A DNA stretch of 64,000 nt from NCBI GenBank assembly GCA_026413225.1, contig CM048557.1, positions 40,231,371 to 40,295,370 of the forward strand. Direction: 5' to 3'. Positions 12,401 to 25,300 of this stretch are shown piece after piece. The position numbers were made by a program, and so were the translations under genes. Every line of letters begins with the position of its first letter. Positions within the stretch are counted from its first letter, which is position 1. The stretch is from Otis tarda. Taxonomy: Eukaryota; Chordata; Aves; Otidiformes; Otididae. The notes beneath the pieces were generated by a model. The model was given only the letters and a program-made list of their open reading frames with translations. It ran no database searches and was not told the origin of the DNA.

Positions 12401-14887
12401 AAATTAGAGATTTAATCCAAAACCAACTGGAGCCCAGAAGATACTCTTGTGATCAGCACATAGAAAGAAACTTAAGGTTCAAAGTATCAGAGTGACAACA
12501 ATTATTTTGCAGATTCAATCAAGCCAGGCTATAATACTAAGGAAGTTTTGGAGGGTGATGGAGGAAGGGAAGGAAAGAATGTTGGTTATTTCTCTTTGTT
12601 TTAAGAAGTTTTGTTTTAAGGATAAACTGTTTCTAGATTAATAGAATTAATTATTTTTCTTTCCCAAGTTGCCTACAAAAGTGTCATTGTTTTAAACCAT
12701 CAAGCTGATCACCAAGCAAATCAAATGAGAGAAGTAAAAATGTGCACCTGTGATGGGATGTTCATATATAAAGAGAATGTTTACCTCAAGAAACCTCTGA
12801 AATTTTATAATATATTTTAGTTTAGTCATTACGTACCAGTGGATTTAGTAACAATTGAGAGGGGAGTATATAAGATATCGAACTTTTGTTCATCTCTGGA
12901 CACGCACCATGAAAGTCTGTAAAAGGTACAGTACTGTGTTCCCTGTAGGTTTGCTAATGTAGTCTGATATATAATACACTCTTAACATAGTTTTTATGGC
13001 TCTTAATTCTTTTAAATATATAAAAATGATCATATACGTTAGGCAAAAACTGCATAGTTTTCTTCTCTATTCTTTTCCCTTTCATACATGTTTTGTACAA
13101 TGATTAAGAGCTTATCTAGACTGACACGGGAACTATGTGAAATGGTTTCTATTGGCCACAAGGTTTTAGCAGCAAATGGTAGAATATATTTGGAACTAGA
13201 ACTTCTGTGTTTATTGAGTCAGCTTCAGAGTTGACTGAAGGTAGATAAAGACAACAACTTTTCTCTCAACGCTTTGGGAATTTTCTTATTATATTTTCCA
13301 AGAATTAAATGTTTCTGAGGATAATTTTGTAGATAGTGTCAATTTTATTTATTGTGTATTTGATCTATCATATGTAATGCCAAATAGAAAGTAAAAAATC
13401 TATTTAAAAATATAATCATCTAATAGGTGATTTAATTAGTGCATGTATGTAGAAAATGTAATCTGTCGTAATTATGTATAATTATGTTTTCCTTGCAATT
13501 CAAAATAACTTATCTTTTTCATTATGGAACAACCCTCTTTTTCACTTTCCATCACCTTCCATAGCATTGGTTGCCTTTTTGGCAAGAATTCGCTGCTTGA
13601 ACTAGAAGAAAAATCAAGGCATTAGTAACTGTTTATAGTTATTCAGGGACAGAAACACTGAAGAGGAAAAGAAGTCAAAAGGGGTATTTATATGGAATAT
13701 AAATGGGTTTATATGGAAGTCAAAAGGTGTGTTTAATTAACAGCTATCAATTAAAACAACAAGCAATGTAGATTATTAAAGAAAATCTTCCCAATGCTGA
13801 GATCTATTGCATCATTCGCAAGTCTGTCATAAGAAAGTGGTAGAATCTTGTATGTTTAATTCTTAACATGAAGCTGGTGTTCCTGTTCATGTATTTGCTC
13901 TGTGACAGAGACAGCAGGGGAAATGGAATGAAGATATGAGAATAATTAACTCTGACTGGTGTTCAGGATACTTATGAGGGACTTCGGAGAATTTGTAAAG
14001 TTAGTAGGGCACTAAGGTGGATAGATCTGTGGGTAGAATATATAGAGGTAAAGTAGAGTTAGGTTGAAGCCTTGCATGTATCTGAGCATAATAATGCACT
14101 AGCACAGATAAAGAAGACTTATTAAAATTCTGCAAGATGTCTGTGAGAAGAGATCAAAATATGAAGAGGCCTGCCCAGGAATAGCTATAAAAAGCCTGCA
14201 TAAACACTTAGAAATATACGCCCCAAATCCTGTGTTCACAGATATGTGTATTGTAAAATGTGTTATTGAATTCCTATATTAACAGCAATAATTCAGTATC
14301 AGTATAAAAAGCTGGAATATGAATATTTTCTATAGGTTTCACTTTGATATCTTCTGTTGAACGGAGTATTTATGCGTTCCCATTCCAACCTGAGATAATC
14401 AGAAACATTCCACTTGAATTTACTCCAGTAACAACAGGTATTTCTTGTTTTTCCTTTTTTTTCCCCGTACAACCTCCCAATTCTCTCCCTTGAGATACAG
14501 TCCTATATATGAGCATATATCTACAATGGGTCCCCATCCTTTCAGAGGGAAGTACAAGCTTTTGAGGCATTTAGCCAATCAGAAAGACATGAACATAAAA
14601 TAGTGTTCATAAGACAATCTATTAATAGTAAAATTAAACTAATTCAAGAAGCAGTTTGAACAAATACTTACAACAAATGAAACAATTTCAAAACAAAATA
14701 AATTAATTTTGTGTTTCCTGATCAGAGACAAATGTTTAGGGTTTAATTCTGTTTCTGAAAAATGCATGGTTTTCCTTTTAAAAGCTTGATTGTGGTGAAA
14801 ATGTGTTTTCTCTCCATGTGACTGGGTTGAAGAGACACTGTGCTCCAATGACCGTATTCTTGACTTCTGCTTGATGTTTATGAAGAG
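6481..14887. other. AT-rich non-coding sequence
   Basis: About 8.4 kb has no recognisable gene. All open frames are under about 85 codons and show no domain or splice-framed continuity. The 7395-7460 area has TAACTTTAGGAGCCTCAAGT-like wording reminiscent of old dispersed amniote repeats, but it is too diverged to name. A short direct repeat, GAAGTCAAAAGG, occurs at 13671-13682 and 13716-13727. A small palindromic stem, AGTGTCT/AGACACT, occurs near 9320-9340. Nothing else can be supported. Confidence 0.65.
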
Positions 14888-15060
14888 TGTCGTGGTTTTG
14901 TTAGTGAGGGGGGGCCTAAGGTGGTAGCTTCTGCAGGAAACTGCTAGAAGTCGCTCCCCTTTGTTCAGTGGACTCGGCCAGGCCTAGGGCGGACCTGCTG
15001 CTGGCCAAGGTCGAGCGGATTGGTAGCAGAATGTCCCGTGATAACGCCTCTGCGATAACG

Positions 15061-15067
15061 TATTTAA
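15061..15067 (+). promoter_or_regulatory. TATA-like box of the LTR promoter
   Basis: TATTTAA lies about 170 bp inside the LTR, immediately before a purine-rich tract, and is the only good TATA-like site upstream of the LTR polyadenylation signal. In this LTR layout it would mark the end of U3. Activity is not shown by the sequence. Confidence 0.5.
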
Positions 15068-15380
15068 GAAGGGGAAAACAGAGAAAAAAAAGAGAAGAGA
15101 AGATGTGAAGAAGCTGAGCGGGGGCGGAGGCGCAGAGGGGGAGGCGCAGGCCTCATGGGCCTTGCAGGCCTCACCCTCTGGCCTCTCGCCAGGCAGCCGA
15201 CTGGGCCCGACTTGGTCCGGCCCGGCTGCAAGAAGTGGAAAGGAGATGAGAAGTGAATAAGATGTAAAAAAGATCCTGAGAGACATCTACCACCCTGTTG
15301 TGAGTGAGGAACGGCTGCAGACGCCAAGGTCAGTTCAGAAAGGAGGGGGAGGAGTAATGCGGCTCCTGGCCAAGATTCCC

Positions 15381-15640
15381 CTGCAGCCTGTGGTGATGAC
15401 CATGGTGAAGCAGGTTGTCCCCCTGCAGCCCATGGAGGTCCACGGAGGAGCAGAGATCCACTTGGAGCCTGTGAAGGACCCCACACCGGGGGAGGTGGAT
15501 GCCTGAAGGCGGCTGTGGCCCGTGCAGGGCCCGCTGGGACAGCCGTTCTGGAGAGACTGTACTCCGTGGAAGAGATGACCCACGCCGGAGCAGTTTCGTG
15601 AAGGACTGTGGCATAGGGGTGGGACCCCACAACGGAGCAG
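15381..15640 (+). repeat. Degenerate internal modules of the LTR
   Basis: Short related phrases recur. CTGCAGCCTGTGG (15381-15393) and CTGCAGCCCATGG (15423-15435) are followed by a TTGGAGCCTGTGAAGG variant (15462-15477). A CAC-nn-(C/A)GGAGCAG phrase appears at about 15581 and 15628, with a looser form at 15441. Such modular, GC-rich repeats are a property of this bird LTR type and explain part of its unusual length. Confidence 0.6.
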
Positions 15641-15846
15641 GGGAGGAATGCGAGGAGTTCTTCCCCCGACCATGAAGCAGAAGCAGCGGCGTGAAACAAC
15701 GTATGATGAACTGACTGCAACACCCATTCCCTCTTCCCCCTGTGCCGCTCGGGGGGAAGGTAGTAGAGATAATGTTAAGCTTGGGAAGAGGGAGGGGTGG
15801 ATGGAGGTTATCTTGTTCCCTGTCTCATTATCCTGCTGTTTGTAGT

Positions 15847-15852
15847 AATAAA
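15847..15852 (+). terminator. LTR polyadenylation signal
   Basis: AATAAA lies about 180 bp before the LTR end, followed within about 25-30 bp by T/G-rich sequence (GTCTGTTTTG, 15876-15885), as expected for a retroviral R/U5 boundary. Confidence 0.7.
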
Positions 15853-17621
15853 TGAATAGTTTTTCCCGAGTCGAGTCTGTTTTGCCCGTGACGGTAACTT
15901 TGAGGATTTCTCCCTGTCCTTATCTCAAACCTCGAGCCGTTTTTCCTTGTATTTTCTCTCCCTGTTCTTTTGGAGGGTGGGGGGAGTGAGAGAGAGACTG
16001 CGTAGTCTGGTCCTGATCAGGGCTGAACTACGACAAGAGAGAAGTTTCTCATGGAGTTCTAGTGGCATAGTATACAGTTAGGGATGAAGAGATGAAGATA
16101 ATAATGCAAGTGTCACAGAGGCAGCTTGAGTTTTAATATTAACTGTGCTGGAGATATCAATATAATACAATTAATATTAAAGACACAAATATTATTTTAA
16201 ATATTGAATGAATAAATTATGTATACCAACAATGAATCACATATAGTTTACTTTTGAAACTAGTGCAGGTCAAAATGAAGCAGAGATGGATTCAGCTGTC
16301 GCAGAGATTCAGTAGAACAGGACAGTCATAGGTGTAACGAGAAACTGAGCCTGTTAACATCTGCATGGTTTCATTTACCTCTGCTATCAAAGGATCAGCA
16401 GTCAACGAGACAGGCATGTTGACACCAGATACTTTTTCAACAACTACACTGAGAAACTGTATTCAGCACAATTTTCCAGCATGACCTGCACTGGGGGTTC
16501 TCCTCCCTTTCTGCCCCTTAGGACCCAAAAGAGTGGCCATGGCAGCACATCCCTAACATCAGTTCTTCCCTCTGGTCTCTTTCTCGACATAGTTTTTAGA
16601 CAATGTCACTCAAGCTGAAGCTTCCCTTCTTTCCACCACTTTATTTTTTTTTTACTTTTTGCAGCATAAAAGTGTGCTTGAGAGTCCTACAAAATTCTTT
16701 CCTGAAGAATTTGCAACTTTTGCAAAGAGGAGAACTAAGGGGGGAAAAGATTTCTCAAAATATGCTTATTTGGTAACTAAGTCTTAGACAACCGGCAGAG
16801 ATGACTGATACCATATATAAGTAAATGCAGCTTGAAATGCAACTCAGTTGTTTTTATTGATTGGGATGTCGCTTTTCCAATATTAAGTAGCAGAATACTT
16901 AGCATCAGGCAAACTCTATTAGTTAGTATTTTATGCAGACAACAGATCTTATTTGCGTGATTGCCAAAAAAGTGTTAGATTCTAGCAGCTGGCATTTAAG
17001 GAAAACAGGAACCTGATTCTATGATTTTGGAAGATGTAGGAGAGAACTGAAAAAAATTGAAATTGAGAAAACAATGATCTGTAAAAGTTGCAGAGCCATG
17101 TTTCAAATTGACATTCATAGCTCTGCAGATGGGATTAAGACCCATGTTGAATAACACTGCTCCTGAAATGATGGCTTCAACCAGAGTAAAAAAGGTTGAT
17201 GCATGAAATTAACACTGTAAACATTTAATACACTATTTTATACTGTTAAGTCCTATTTTTCACTTTATTCAGTCATGACATCCTGGGATGTCCAGAACCT
17301 CAATTCAGTAAAGGTTAGAAATCTTATTTTCATTTCTAGCCTGAATTTACTCATGGCTAATATCTGAATGCTTTTTTTTTTGCCAACATGACTTAAATCT
17401 CCTGATACCTGGCTGAAGAATTTCGTTATAGCAATTATCATCCTTTTAACTTTCAATCTCTTACATTAGAGAAACCAGCAAGATCTTTCAACACTCTTTA
17501 GACAAGATCGGTTCACCAATCCCCTATTCATCCTTCTAGCCTCTCCTTGCTCCTTTTCTGTTTGAATTTACCTGTTCTGAATATTGGTGTCCAGAATCAT
17601 AAATGTATTTCACATGAGACA

Positions 17622-17649
17622 GATATATATATATATATACACACACACA
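17622..17649. repeat. Compound (TA)n-(CA)n microsatellite
   Basis: An uninterrupted alternating AT tract passes directly into an AC tract. This is an ordinary vertebrate dinucleotide microsatellite, likely to vary in length between individuals. Confidence 0.95.
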
Positions 17650-18627
17650 TTTTCATACCAGTTGCCTTGCACAAATATAAAACCAATGAAAATGAAGTCA
17701 GACGCATGTCCTGCATTGAGCGACAAAGAATATGAAACTCAAATGTCAAACCAATATTCCTTCTTCCCTTCATTTATTCCAGGCATTAGATATGAGAAAA
17801 ATAAGTAGACCAAAGAAAACATCTGAATTTACATTGGGATTCCTGTTCACTGAAATTCTGTCTAGCTACTTGGAGGCATACTTTTTGCTTTTATGCTATG
17901 AATAGCCATAAGTATAGCTATGTTCTATTTCATATTTTTATTTCTAAAATATTAGTTCAGTTCCCTGTAAAATTTCAATATTGTGCAGCTCATGTAATTG
18001 CATATAACAGTAAATCATGCACCTTTATCAAACCACTTATTCCTACTCTTTGAATATATAACTGTCAAGAAACAACTATGCCATCATATTTCAGTTTCAG
18101 TAAAAAGATCTTATTTTATTGTGGCTTTCACTCATTTCCAGATGTCCTCCCTTCCTTGAAAGAGACAAGCCTGGGTGATGCCAGATTAAGATGAAATATC
18201 ATCATTGCAACATATTAATTTTTCTTCGAAGGTCTTAAAATAGCTTTCTTACGCTTTTGCTGGAACATTTTTCATCTTGCTTGAAGGGGAAAAACATAGA
18301 TATGAAAAGCATCGTCATAACTGAGTGGTATATCCTGAAAATGTAGGCTGCAAATTCAACTGCAGTGGCACAAACACTGTACAGAAATAAACAAATGTAT
18401 ACTGTTGTACTGGAGAAAAAATGTCCTTTTTGGAGACAATACCCTTTATACATAAGTAACAAGCCAAATGTAAAACACTAATATTTTCTAGGCATATTAT
18501 GAGATATATGCAAAAGAGATAAAAGGCAAATATCTCATGCATATTTGAATGTTACAGGCCTGTTTCTGAATCAGATATATAATTTTTACTTAGAGATATA
18601 TCAGCACAAATTTTTCTTGGAAAAAGT

Positions 18628-18683
18628 GCTTAGAAGGAGCACTCAGCTGATATCACTGAGCTTAGAAAGAGCACTCAGCTGAT
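18628..18683. repeat. Short tandem duplication, period 32 bp
   Basis: Copy one starts at 18628 and copy two at 18660. The 24 bp block beginning GCTTAGAA and ending CAGCTGAT is repeated with a single mismatch (AAGGAG against AAAGAG). There are only two copies, so this is a local duplication. Confidence 0.9.
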
Positions 18684-20729
18684 TCACCAGTTAGGACCTG
18701 AAAGTATGTCCTTGTCTTAGTTCAAATGAGAGAACAGTGTTAGACTAATAACACATAAGGTATGAAGTATTTCAAAGTAACTGAAGAGAAGTTTTCAAAC
18801 AATTTAAAATGCAAATAGGATATCAGTGCTATATATTGTACAGGAAGCTTTTAGGATATAAGTATGTATCCATAATTATGATATTTTTGTTCTCGTGAAA
18901 TACTTTATGAAAAAAGCAAAAAAGCTTCAAAGCGAGATTGCAATACAAAATAAGATAAAAAGAAGGGATTAAAAATGTTTGCATTAATCCAATGCTTTCA
19001 TTATCAGTCAAGATGATGGTGAGTTAGTAAAATACTACCAAGGGAAAAATCAAGTACCAGAAAAGAAGCAGGAAAAACTCATGTAAAGTCACATAGGCAG
19101 AGAAACACCAAGTTCACTGTAGAATCTTTGTTTCAGTGCTGAAGGATGGAAATACTTTATTTGGGTTTTTATTTCTAATTTTTCTGCCATATGTAGAACA
19201 TATAAGATTTAGTTTTAGTTGCAGTCTCTTGACTAATTTCAACAATTCTGTGTTCTGCCCATATCTCTCTCTGAAGGATCATTAATTTTGTTGGCATGAT
19301 AATCAACCTCAGACTTAATCTAGAAACAGTTTTGCATTATTCAATTTATTTCCATAAGTGAGAGACCTTTCCTGAAAGAAAAAATAATGTAAAGGGAGGT
19401 AATTTACTTTTCTTCCATTTTAATCTTGAGCATACTATACCTTCACACTGCGATGTGTTTCTTGTGATGGTCAAGCCTTAAGTGTGCTTCCCAATATCTC
19501 ACTGCAGACCAGGGAGCTCCTTTTTCCTGGTAAGTTGTGTCCCTCCTGACCTCACTGGGGCTAGCTCTTCACCTAGCCTGTGCAGTCGAAGAAGGAGAGC
19601 TGAGAAATTAACGTCATTTAGCCTCCCAGTTTAAGCATTTGCCATGATTGTGTGTGTAAAATAACTTAATTCACAGTTAACTTGTTATGCTCAAGAGCAA
19701 ATACAAGCATTTATTCACGACATCCAAAGCAGAGAGCATGGTTGCAAAAATTTATGGAAGACAGAGATGAGGAAATGGAAGGAAGAAAGCATGCTTACTA
19801 AGGATATGTGACATGTGATGCATCTCTCTGTCCCTCTCTTTTGCTCTCTTTCACTTACCCAGCTGATTTTATGTTCTTCCTGAAAATGTAGCATTCAGGG
19901 CCATGGGGAGAGAAACTTCTCTGTGAGAAAGCTGTTGTCTGAGACTTCCATCAGAGAAGACTTTCAGGAGCACTCCCAAAGAGCCACCTTCAGAGGTATA
20001 TTCATGTTCTCAGGCTCAGTTCCTGTGGGACACGATATTTAACTGCTCACCACCACTAAAAGTGGTAGAAAGAGGGAGAGAAATATGAGAGGAAAGGAAA
20101 ATACTGCTTTTTCCTTTTGGCAGCAGTAATCTCTTATGTCAAGGTAATTGCCTTTGAGACGGTGATCTTATTTCTTTTCACCCTGAGATAGCCACATTCA
20201 GGAAAAGCATATTTGTTCATACAGTTCATCTGCTTTTTGAAGTCCTACCATGATTCCAGAGAGTTTTAATTTTTTTTTATAAAGTACCACAACTATAACA
20301 ATGTGTGATTCAGTACAACACAATAATAGAGCTGAAGATTATAAGAAAAATCAGTAGTAAATTGCGAGTGCAAGGGATTTTATGTGCCCTGAAATCTTAT
20401 CTTAAACTTAGGCATGTAACACTTGGGTTGTATCACGTCTATTTTCCTTAAATTGTGGCACATAGACAGAGACACTCATTCACCTCAAGAGTTTGCTAGA
20501 CTCAATCCAAATGTTGTATTATGGAGGCAAGAATGGATGTCATGATGAAATTATTAAACAGGGATACCACCTATAAATATGAAAGACGTTAGAATCTATT
20601 GTATTAATTTCTGATCTACTCTTACCTCTGTGCTACAGTGATAACCTTCCCTTACTACCATTGAGTTTACCTTCTTGCCACGACTGTCGAGTGTCTCTTG
20701 CCTTCCTCTTCTTACTATAAATAATGTCC

Positions 20730-20746
20730 TCCCACCCACCCACCCA
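20730..20746. repeat. (CCCA)n simple repeat
   Basis: Four consecutive CCCA/CACC units sit in otherwise AT-rich sequence. This is a short tetranucleotide microsatellite. Confidence 0.85.
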
Positions 20747-22289
20747 TATGTCTGGCCAGGAGATACACATTTCATCAGCTGCTTTCAGCTGAGAGGTTGG
20801 TTAAAAGCCCAGCCAGGATGCACACCCTGCTTTTTATAACAGTACACATTGCTGTTAAATAGCTGGCATCCTAGAGAAGCCGCTTTGCGGGCTGCATGAA
20901 GTCCCTGAGCCGTATGTTATGCAGGTCTGTTCTCCAACTTAGTTTTGTTTATTTCTGTGTGTGTCAATGGTAGGATACGGAACTGTGATCTCTCACTCTT
21001 ATTTAAAAATAGCAATATATTTCAAAGGCAGAGGGCTTTTAAAAATCATTATTGCATTGGTATCTTATTATTTTTTTAATATTAATTTTCATATATGGTA
21101 CTTAGTCATCTCAGAGTAAACAACATGTATACACCTATATTATAGTTTAGCACTGACGCTAGTATTAAACAATAATAAGAAAACATGTCAGAAACTTTAA
21201 TGATTAATAAATGTGACAAGCAGTAGAAACAATCAAAGTTCAGTTCTGCTTTCAAAAAATGTCTGAAAAGGGCACATACTTCTTTTCAGGACATTCTAAA
21301 ATGCCGAAATTCCTGGTGAGACATACATAGATGCTACTAAAAATGAAAAGTAATTTATCACAGATGTGAGTTTTCTTACTGTCTTCCCCTAGACCATGCT
21401 TTCCTCTGCTTCTGGAGTAAACAAGGAATAAATAAAGGTTATTTTTATGGTATAGCAACTCCAACTGTCATTAAAGTGTGTAGCTTTATTCCTGAATAAA
21501 AAGAAAGGCTTTTTAACACTTGAAACCAGATTTTGTTTGCACTCTGGAAGTTTTAAGCCTCATTAATGCTCAAATCAATGTACAGTATCAGCTGTGAGGT
21601 ATCAATCATGAGATGTTACCTCTATTACAGAAATTGAGTCACTCCAGTCTGCGTCAGTAAAAACCCGGTGTGACTCTAATAAGGAGAAAGTAGTAGCAAC
21701 TTAGGCAACACGTGAGATAATGGAGTTGGTGTGGATGACTGCAGCACCTTCTAAGAAACCAGTGAAGGGCCAGAGGACAGATCTGCCCTTCTCAGGATAT
21801 TGAAGGAGACATGTACTGAAGCTTAACATATTAATAAAATTAATTTCTTTTGAACATAGGTATATTGCATGGTGGTAGGTTGAACAGGAAGTAATCAAGA
21901 CCATCATCCATCAAGACAAAAGTATTTTTTTCTAGCTAGTTGAAGAAGATGGAAAATATTCCCATAAATTACTGTGTGGTGGTTTACTGTTAACAAGATA
22001 GTCACGAGCGCTTATGACCTGAGTTGTTTGATCGTGCGTATCAATCTTCTAAGCAGTATGATTTAATACTGTCCAGCATGCTGTCTTTTTGTTCTCTGTA
22101 ATCTCTAACAGAACTGTGATTTTAACTTGACTGGCTGGGCAGGGGTAGCTCAGCACAGGGGCAATTTGTTTGTTAAAGATTGGATAGATAAAATGTTATT
22201 TCTGATACAGTGAAAAAGGAAGATTAGGAAAGAAGAAAAAATGTAGTATAGGAAAAACAATGATTCAGTATTTTTAAAAGTTCTCTTGA

Positions 22290-22311
22290 TATCTATATAT
22301 ACGTATAGATA
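22290..22311. repeat. Small AT-rich hairpin
   Basis: ATCTATA (22291-22297) pairs with TATAGAT (22304-22310) around a 6 nt centre containing TACG. The outer T/A also pairs. It is structural only. Confidence 0.6.
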
Positions 22312-25300
22312 ATATTGGATTTGTTATTTGACAAAGATTGTATTGGAGGACTGTAGAGACATGAAAAAACAAGTCCTATTTATCACCTTGCTGAAATGTG
22401 TTCTTCATTATAAGCAAGAAAAAAAAAGATTCTTTTTCACTTTGCAACTAACGAACCACAACAGAATAAGAGTAAATGGTCTTAAAAAAGGAATAGGAGG
22501 AAACCTTAGCTATGGAAAGATGAAAAACACCTTATCAGCGGGGTAAGGTGTTACGAACCTTGTTCTTGTCATATAGTCCATATTTATATTCGTTCTGAGT
22601 GGTACAATGCAGTGTAAAAGTATATTGCAGGCAATTCTTGCAGAGTATGAGAAACGTAAGTTCAGAGGGTAACTCGTTCATCTGCACACACCCTTAATGC
22701 CTCTCAAGTTGTCCAAGTGAGGGATGCTTACAGATAAGACAAAACGATTATGTAAAAGCAAATCCTATCATATCTGCAGCTGACTGAAGAAAACTTGCAG
22801 CCTGGAGCACGAACTGGCATCCGTTTAGAGTAAGACTGGACCACAGGGATGTATATTTTTCAACAACTGAACTCCTTCTACGTTTCATGTTTTAAAACAC
22901 TCTGTGTATTGTGTGAATTTTTATTATAACTGTGTTCCTCACTAATGGTTTTTCCCATATGCCAACTTCCGCAAATCTCAGGTTTCTAAAACACAAGAAA
23001 GCTTTTAGAATTACATCCTAAATCATGTATTGATATATCAATTAAATTAAAACTATACCATTTGATTAATGCGGAAAAAAACTATTCTTATCAAAATGAA
23101 ATACGAAGAAGCCATACTTAAGCCCATCAAGAAGGAGAAATAATTATAAATCGTGAGTGTCAGAACCACAACATTCTCACTAATTTTTTGTTGCTCTTTT
23201 GTTTTTGGCATGTACATTTATCTCCTTCCCACTTCTGTGGAAAATACATTCACAGAATTCAGGATCATCCTATTGTCCTGACTGTACACATTGTATGCAA
23301 TTTGGTAATTAGACTCTAAAGCATTTCAGCTTTGTTTCTTTACTCATGTGATCACTTATCCTCCCTCTGCTATTATTAAACTGACTAGTTGAATTTGGGC
23401 TCAATTAAGTTGCAAATTCTTTAGTCTGGTAGTGTTTATGATGGAACAATGAAATGTCATTCTACCTCAAACACTGGATATGATGGTATTACCAGTGAGT
23501 GGAGATGATAGTACCACTAGTGAATAAATAACCATTGTTAGCAAATTTAGCATTTTCTGCACAGCTCTTACCACTTATAAAGAGGATGCACAAAAAAATA
23601 ATTTAGAAAGTGTCAAGTCAAATGCACATTGCCAAAAGAGGGATGATTTCATGAAGTCATCTTTGTTCAGTTGTAACCTGTTGTTATAAAATTTCCCATT
23701 AATTGTTGCAAAGTTTTCAATTCCCTCTTCCCCTGAGTACTTGATAACTAACTGGCAAAGAGCAGGTCTTAAACTTATTGAATATGAGCTGTAAGTGACT
23801 TAAGCACTTTGGAGAATTATACTATATAAGTTTAGGTTGATTTATATTTGTGAAAGGAGTTTGTAAGACGATAGAGAATCTTTCAACCTTTATATACCGA
23901 GTCTGAACAAAGACTACTAAAAGCTGTAGAGGAACTGAATCTTTTCAAGTAACATCTTTTCAAATAAACATGGAAGGTAGATTTCAAACTCAGACTGTAA
24001 AGAATGTTTTACTGTGCTTTAGGCTGTTCATTCAGTTTTTGTATTTCTCAAAATGTCCATTCTCTTAGGACACTATATATAAAGAGATTTACATAGCTAA
24101 GTTACACATATCTATGCAGCTAACCCAAAGAAATTTATGTGTCTTTTTTTCGTGACTGTGTACATCTATTAGGAAAGTTAATTACAATCTAAAAGTTTAT
24201 TCGAAGCCAGGGAAGTTACAGAGTTAAAGGAAGTTAAATTAAGAAATGACAGCAGTAATATATATATAAAAAAGATATTTACAGAATACTGATTTCTACT
24301 ACTAAATGCAAATTAGACATTTTATAAACTTTTTTCCAAAGTGGATGGTAAGCCTATAGCAACATTGGTAGAGATGATTGTCCCATTTATGAATGTTTTT
24401 CCAGAAATAACATTGTTGTACTCATCAGGCCCACTTGTTGAGGTACAAATCAAGGATAGGATAGGATTCAGTTCACCTGACTTTAGCAGTCTGGGAGATG
24501 GATGCGTATTCCAAGCTAAGTGATGGCTTTCCTCTGTGATGAACATCTTCAGAACGCAACTCACGTCTCCTTTCTTAGCTGGGGGATTACCCTCCTGGAG
24601 GTGGAACCTCTTCCACTGACTGCAGGGCAGTCTTAGAAGATGTATGCAGACAAGATGCCTAATTTTCATATCTAAAATTATATTAAATAAACCTTATCCT
24701 ATGACTTATGTTTTCCACAACAACGTAAGAATAGTCTTAGCTAAAAGCTTATTAGTAGCCACATTTAAAACAGTAGGATGAGACATGTGCTTTAGGTTAT
24801 GTAGGTGCCCAAATGTTTTGCTTGACCTTGGTTTAAATTTGCATGGTGTGGGCATCTTTCAGTTGTAGTTCTGTAAAGCGAAGTTTACCAACCCCAGACT
24901 GCTTTCAGTAGCTGCCATCCACTTAGTTTTCCTGGCTGAGCTGCTGCTGAGATTGCTTTCTAGGCTATTAAAATTAAAATGAGCCAGCATAAACCACTGA
25001 AATAATAGATCTTTTTTTGCTTGCCTGCTTTGCTAACCCAACTCACTTTGAAATAAATTAGGGAGCGATCACACAAGTAATTTAACCAGTGGATCTGGCA
25101 AGGCAGTGTTCTCTGGCAAGAGGATGGCAACAAACAGTTGGGGGTTGGCTGGGGATGGTAATCTCTTCAGCTGGTCCTGTGGGAGCAGCAATGCAGAAAC
25201 AATTACACAAAGCTCCCGACTGTATCTTCTTTTGAAGGGCATCGTTTGTTTTCATCCAATAGTCTTCAGTCCCCTCATTTACCACCAGAAATAATGCTAT

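Larger units (their letters stand above)
14888..16035 (+). mobile_element. Solo LTR of an avian endogenous retrovirus
   Basis: The element begins TGTCGTGGTT and ends AACTACGACA, an imperfect terminal inverted repeat of 10 bp with TG...CA termini. It is flanked by AGAG on both sides (14884-14887 and 16036-16039), consistent with a 4 bp target duplication, although the flank is low-complexity. Inside are a TATA-like TATTTAA (15061-15067), a GC- and CpG-rich centre (about 15100-15760), AATAAA (15847-15852) and a U5 block, GCCCGTGACGGTAA (15884-15897). U5 also has the CTCCCTGTCCTTATCTC wording I recognise from bird ERV LTRs, probably ERVL-type. There is no second LTR, primer-binding site followed by gag/pol, or internal region in the window, so it is a solo LTR left by recombination. 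At 1148 bp it is long. ORFs inside it, including a 219-codon minus-strand frame (15064-15723), come from high GC and are not genes. Confidence 0.88.

Noticed and set aside
15300-15506. 68-codon plus-strand ORF in the LTR
   Set aside because: It is made of the LTR's internal modules. Bird LTRs of this type are not known to encode a protein here.
15064-15723. 219-codon minus-strand ORF, the longest in the window
   Set aside because: It lies wholly inside the LTR, antisense to it, in GC-rich sequence where stop codons are rare. Its composition is biased to P, S, A and L with no domain.
19480-20060. Possible second LTR in reverse orientation
   Set aside because: The patch is slightly GC-richer and has a TTTATT motif, but there are no paired termini, target duplication or recognisable LTR blocks.
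24322-24669. 115-codon minus-strand ORF
   Set aside because: No recognisable family, no convincing splice sites, and a plus-strand ORF of 60 codons overlaps it. Its length is within chance for 64 kb in six frames.
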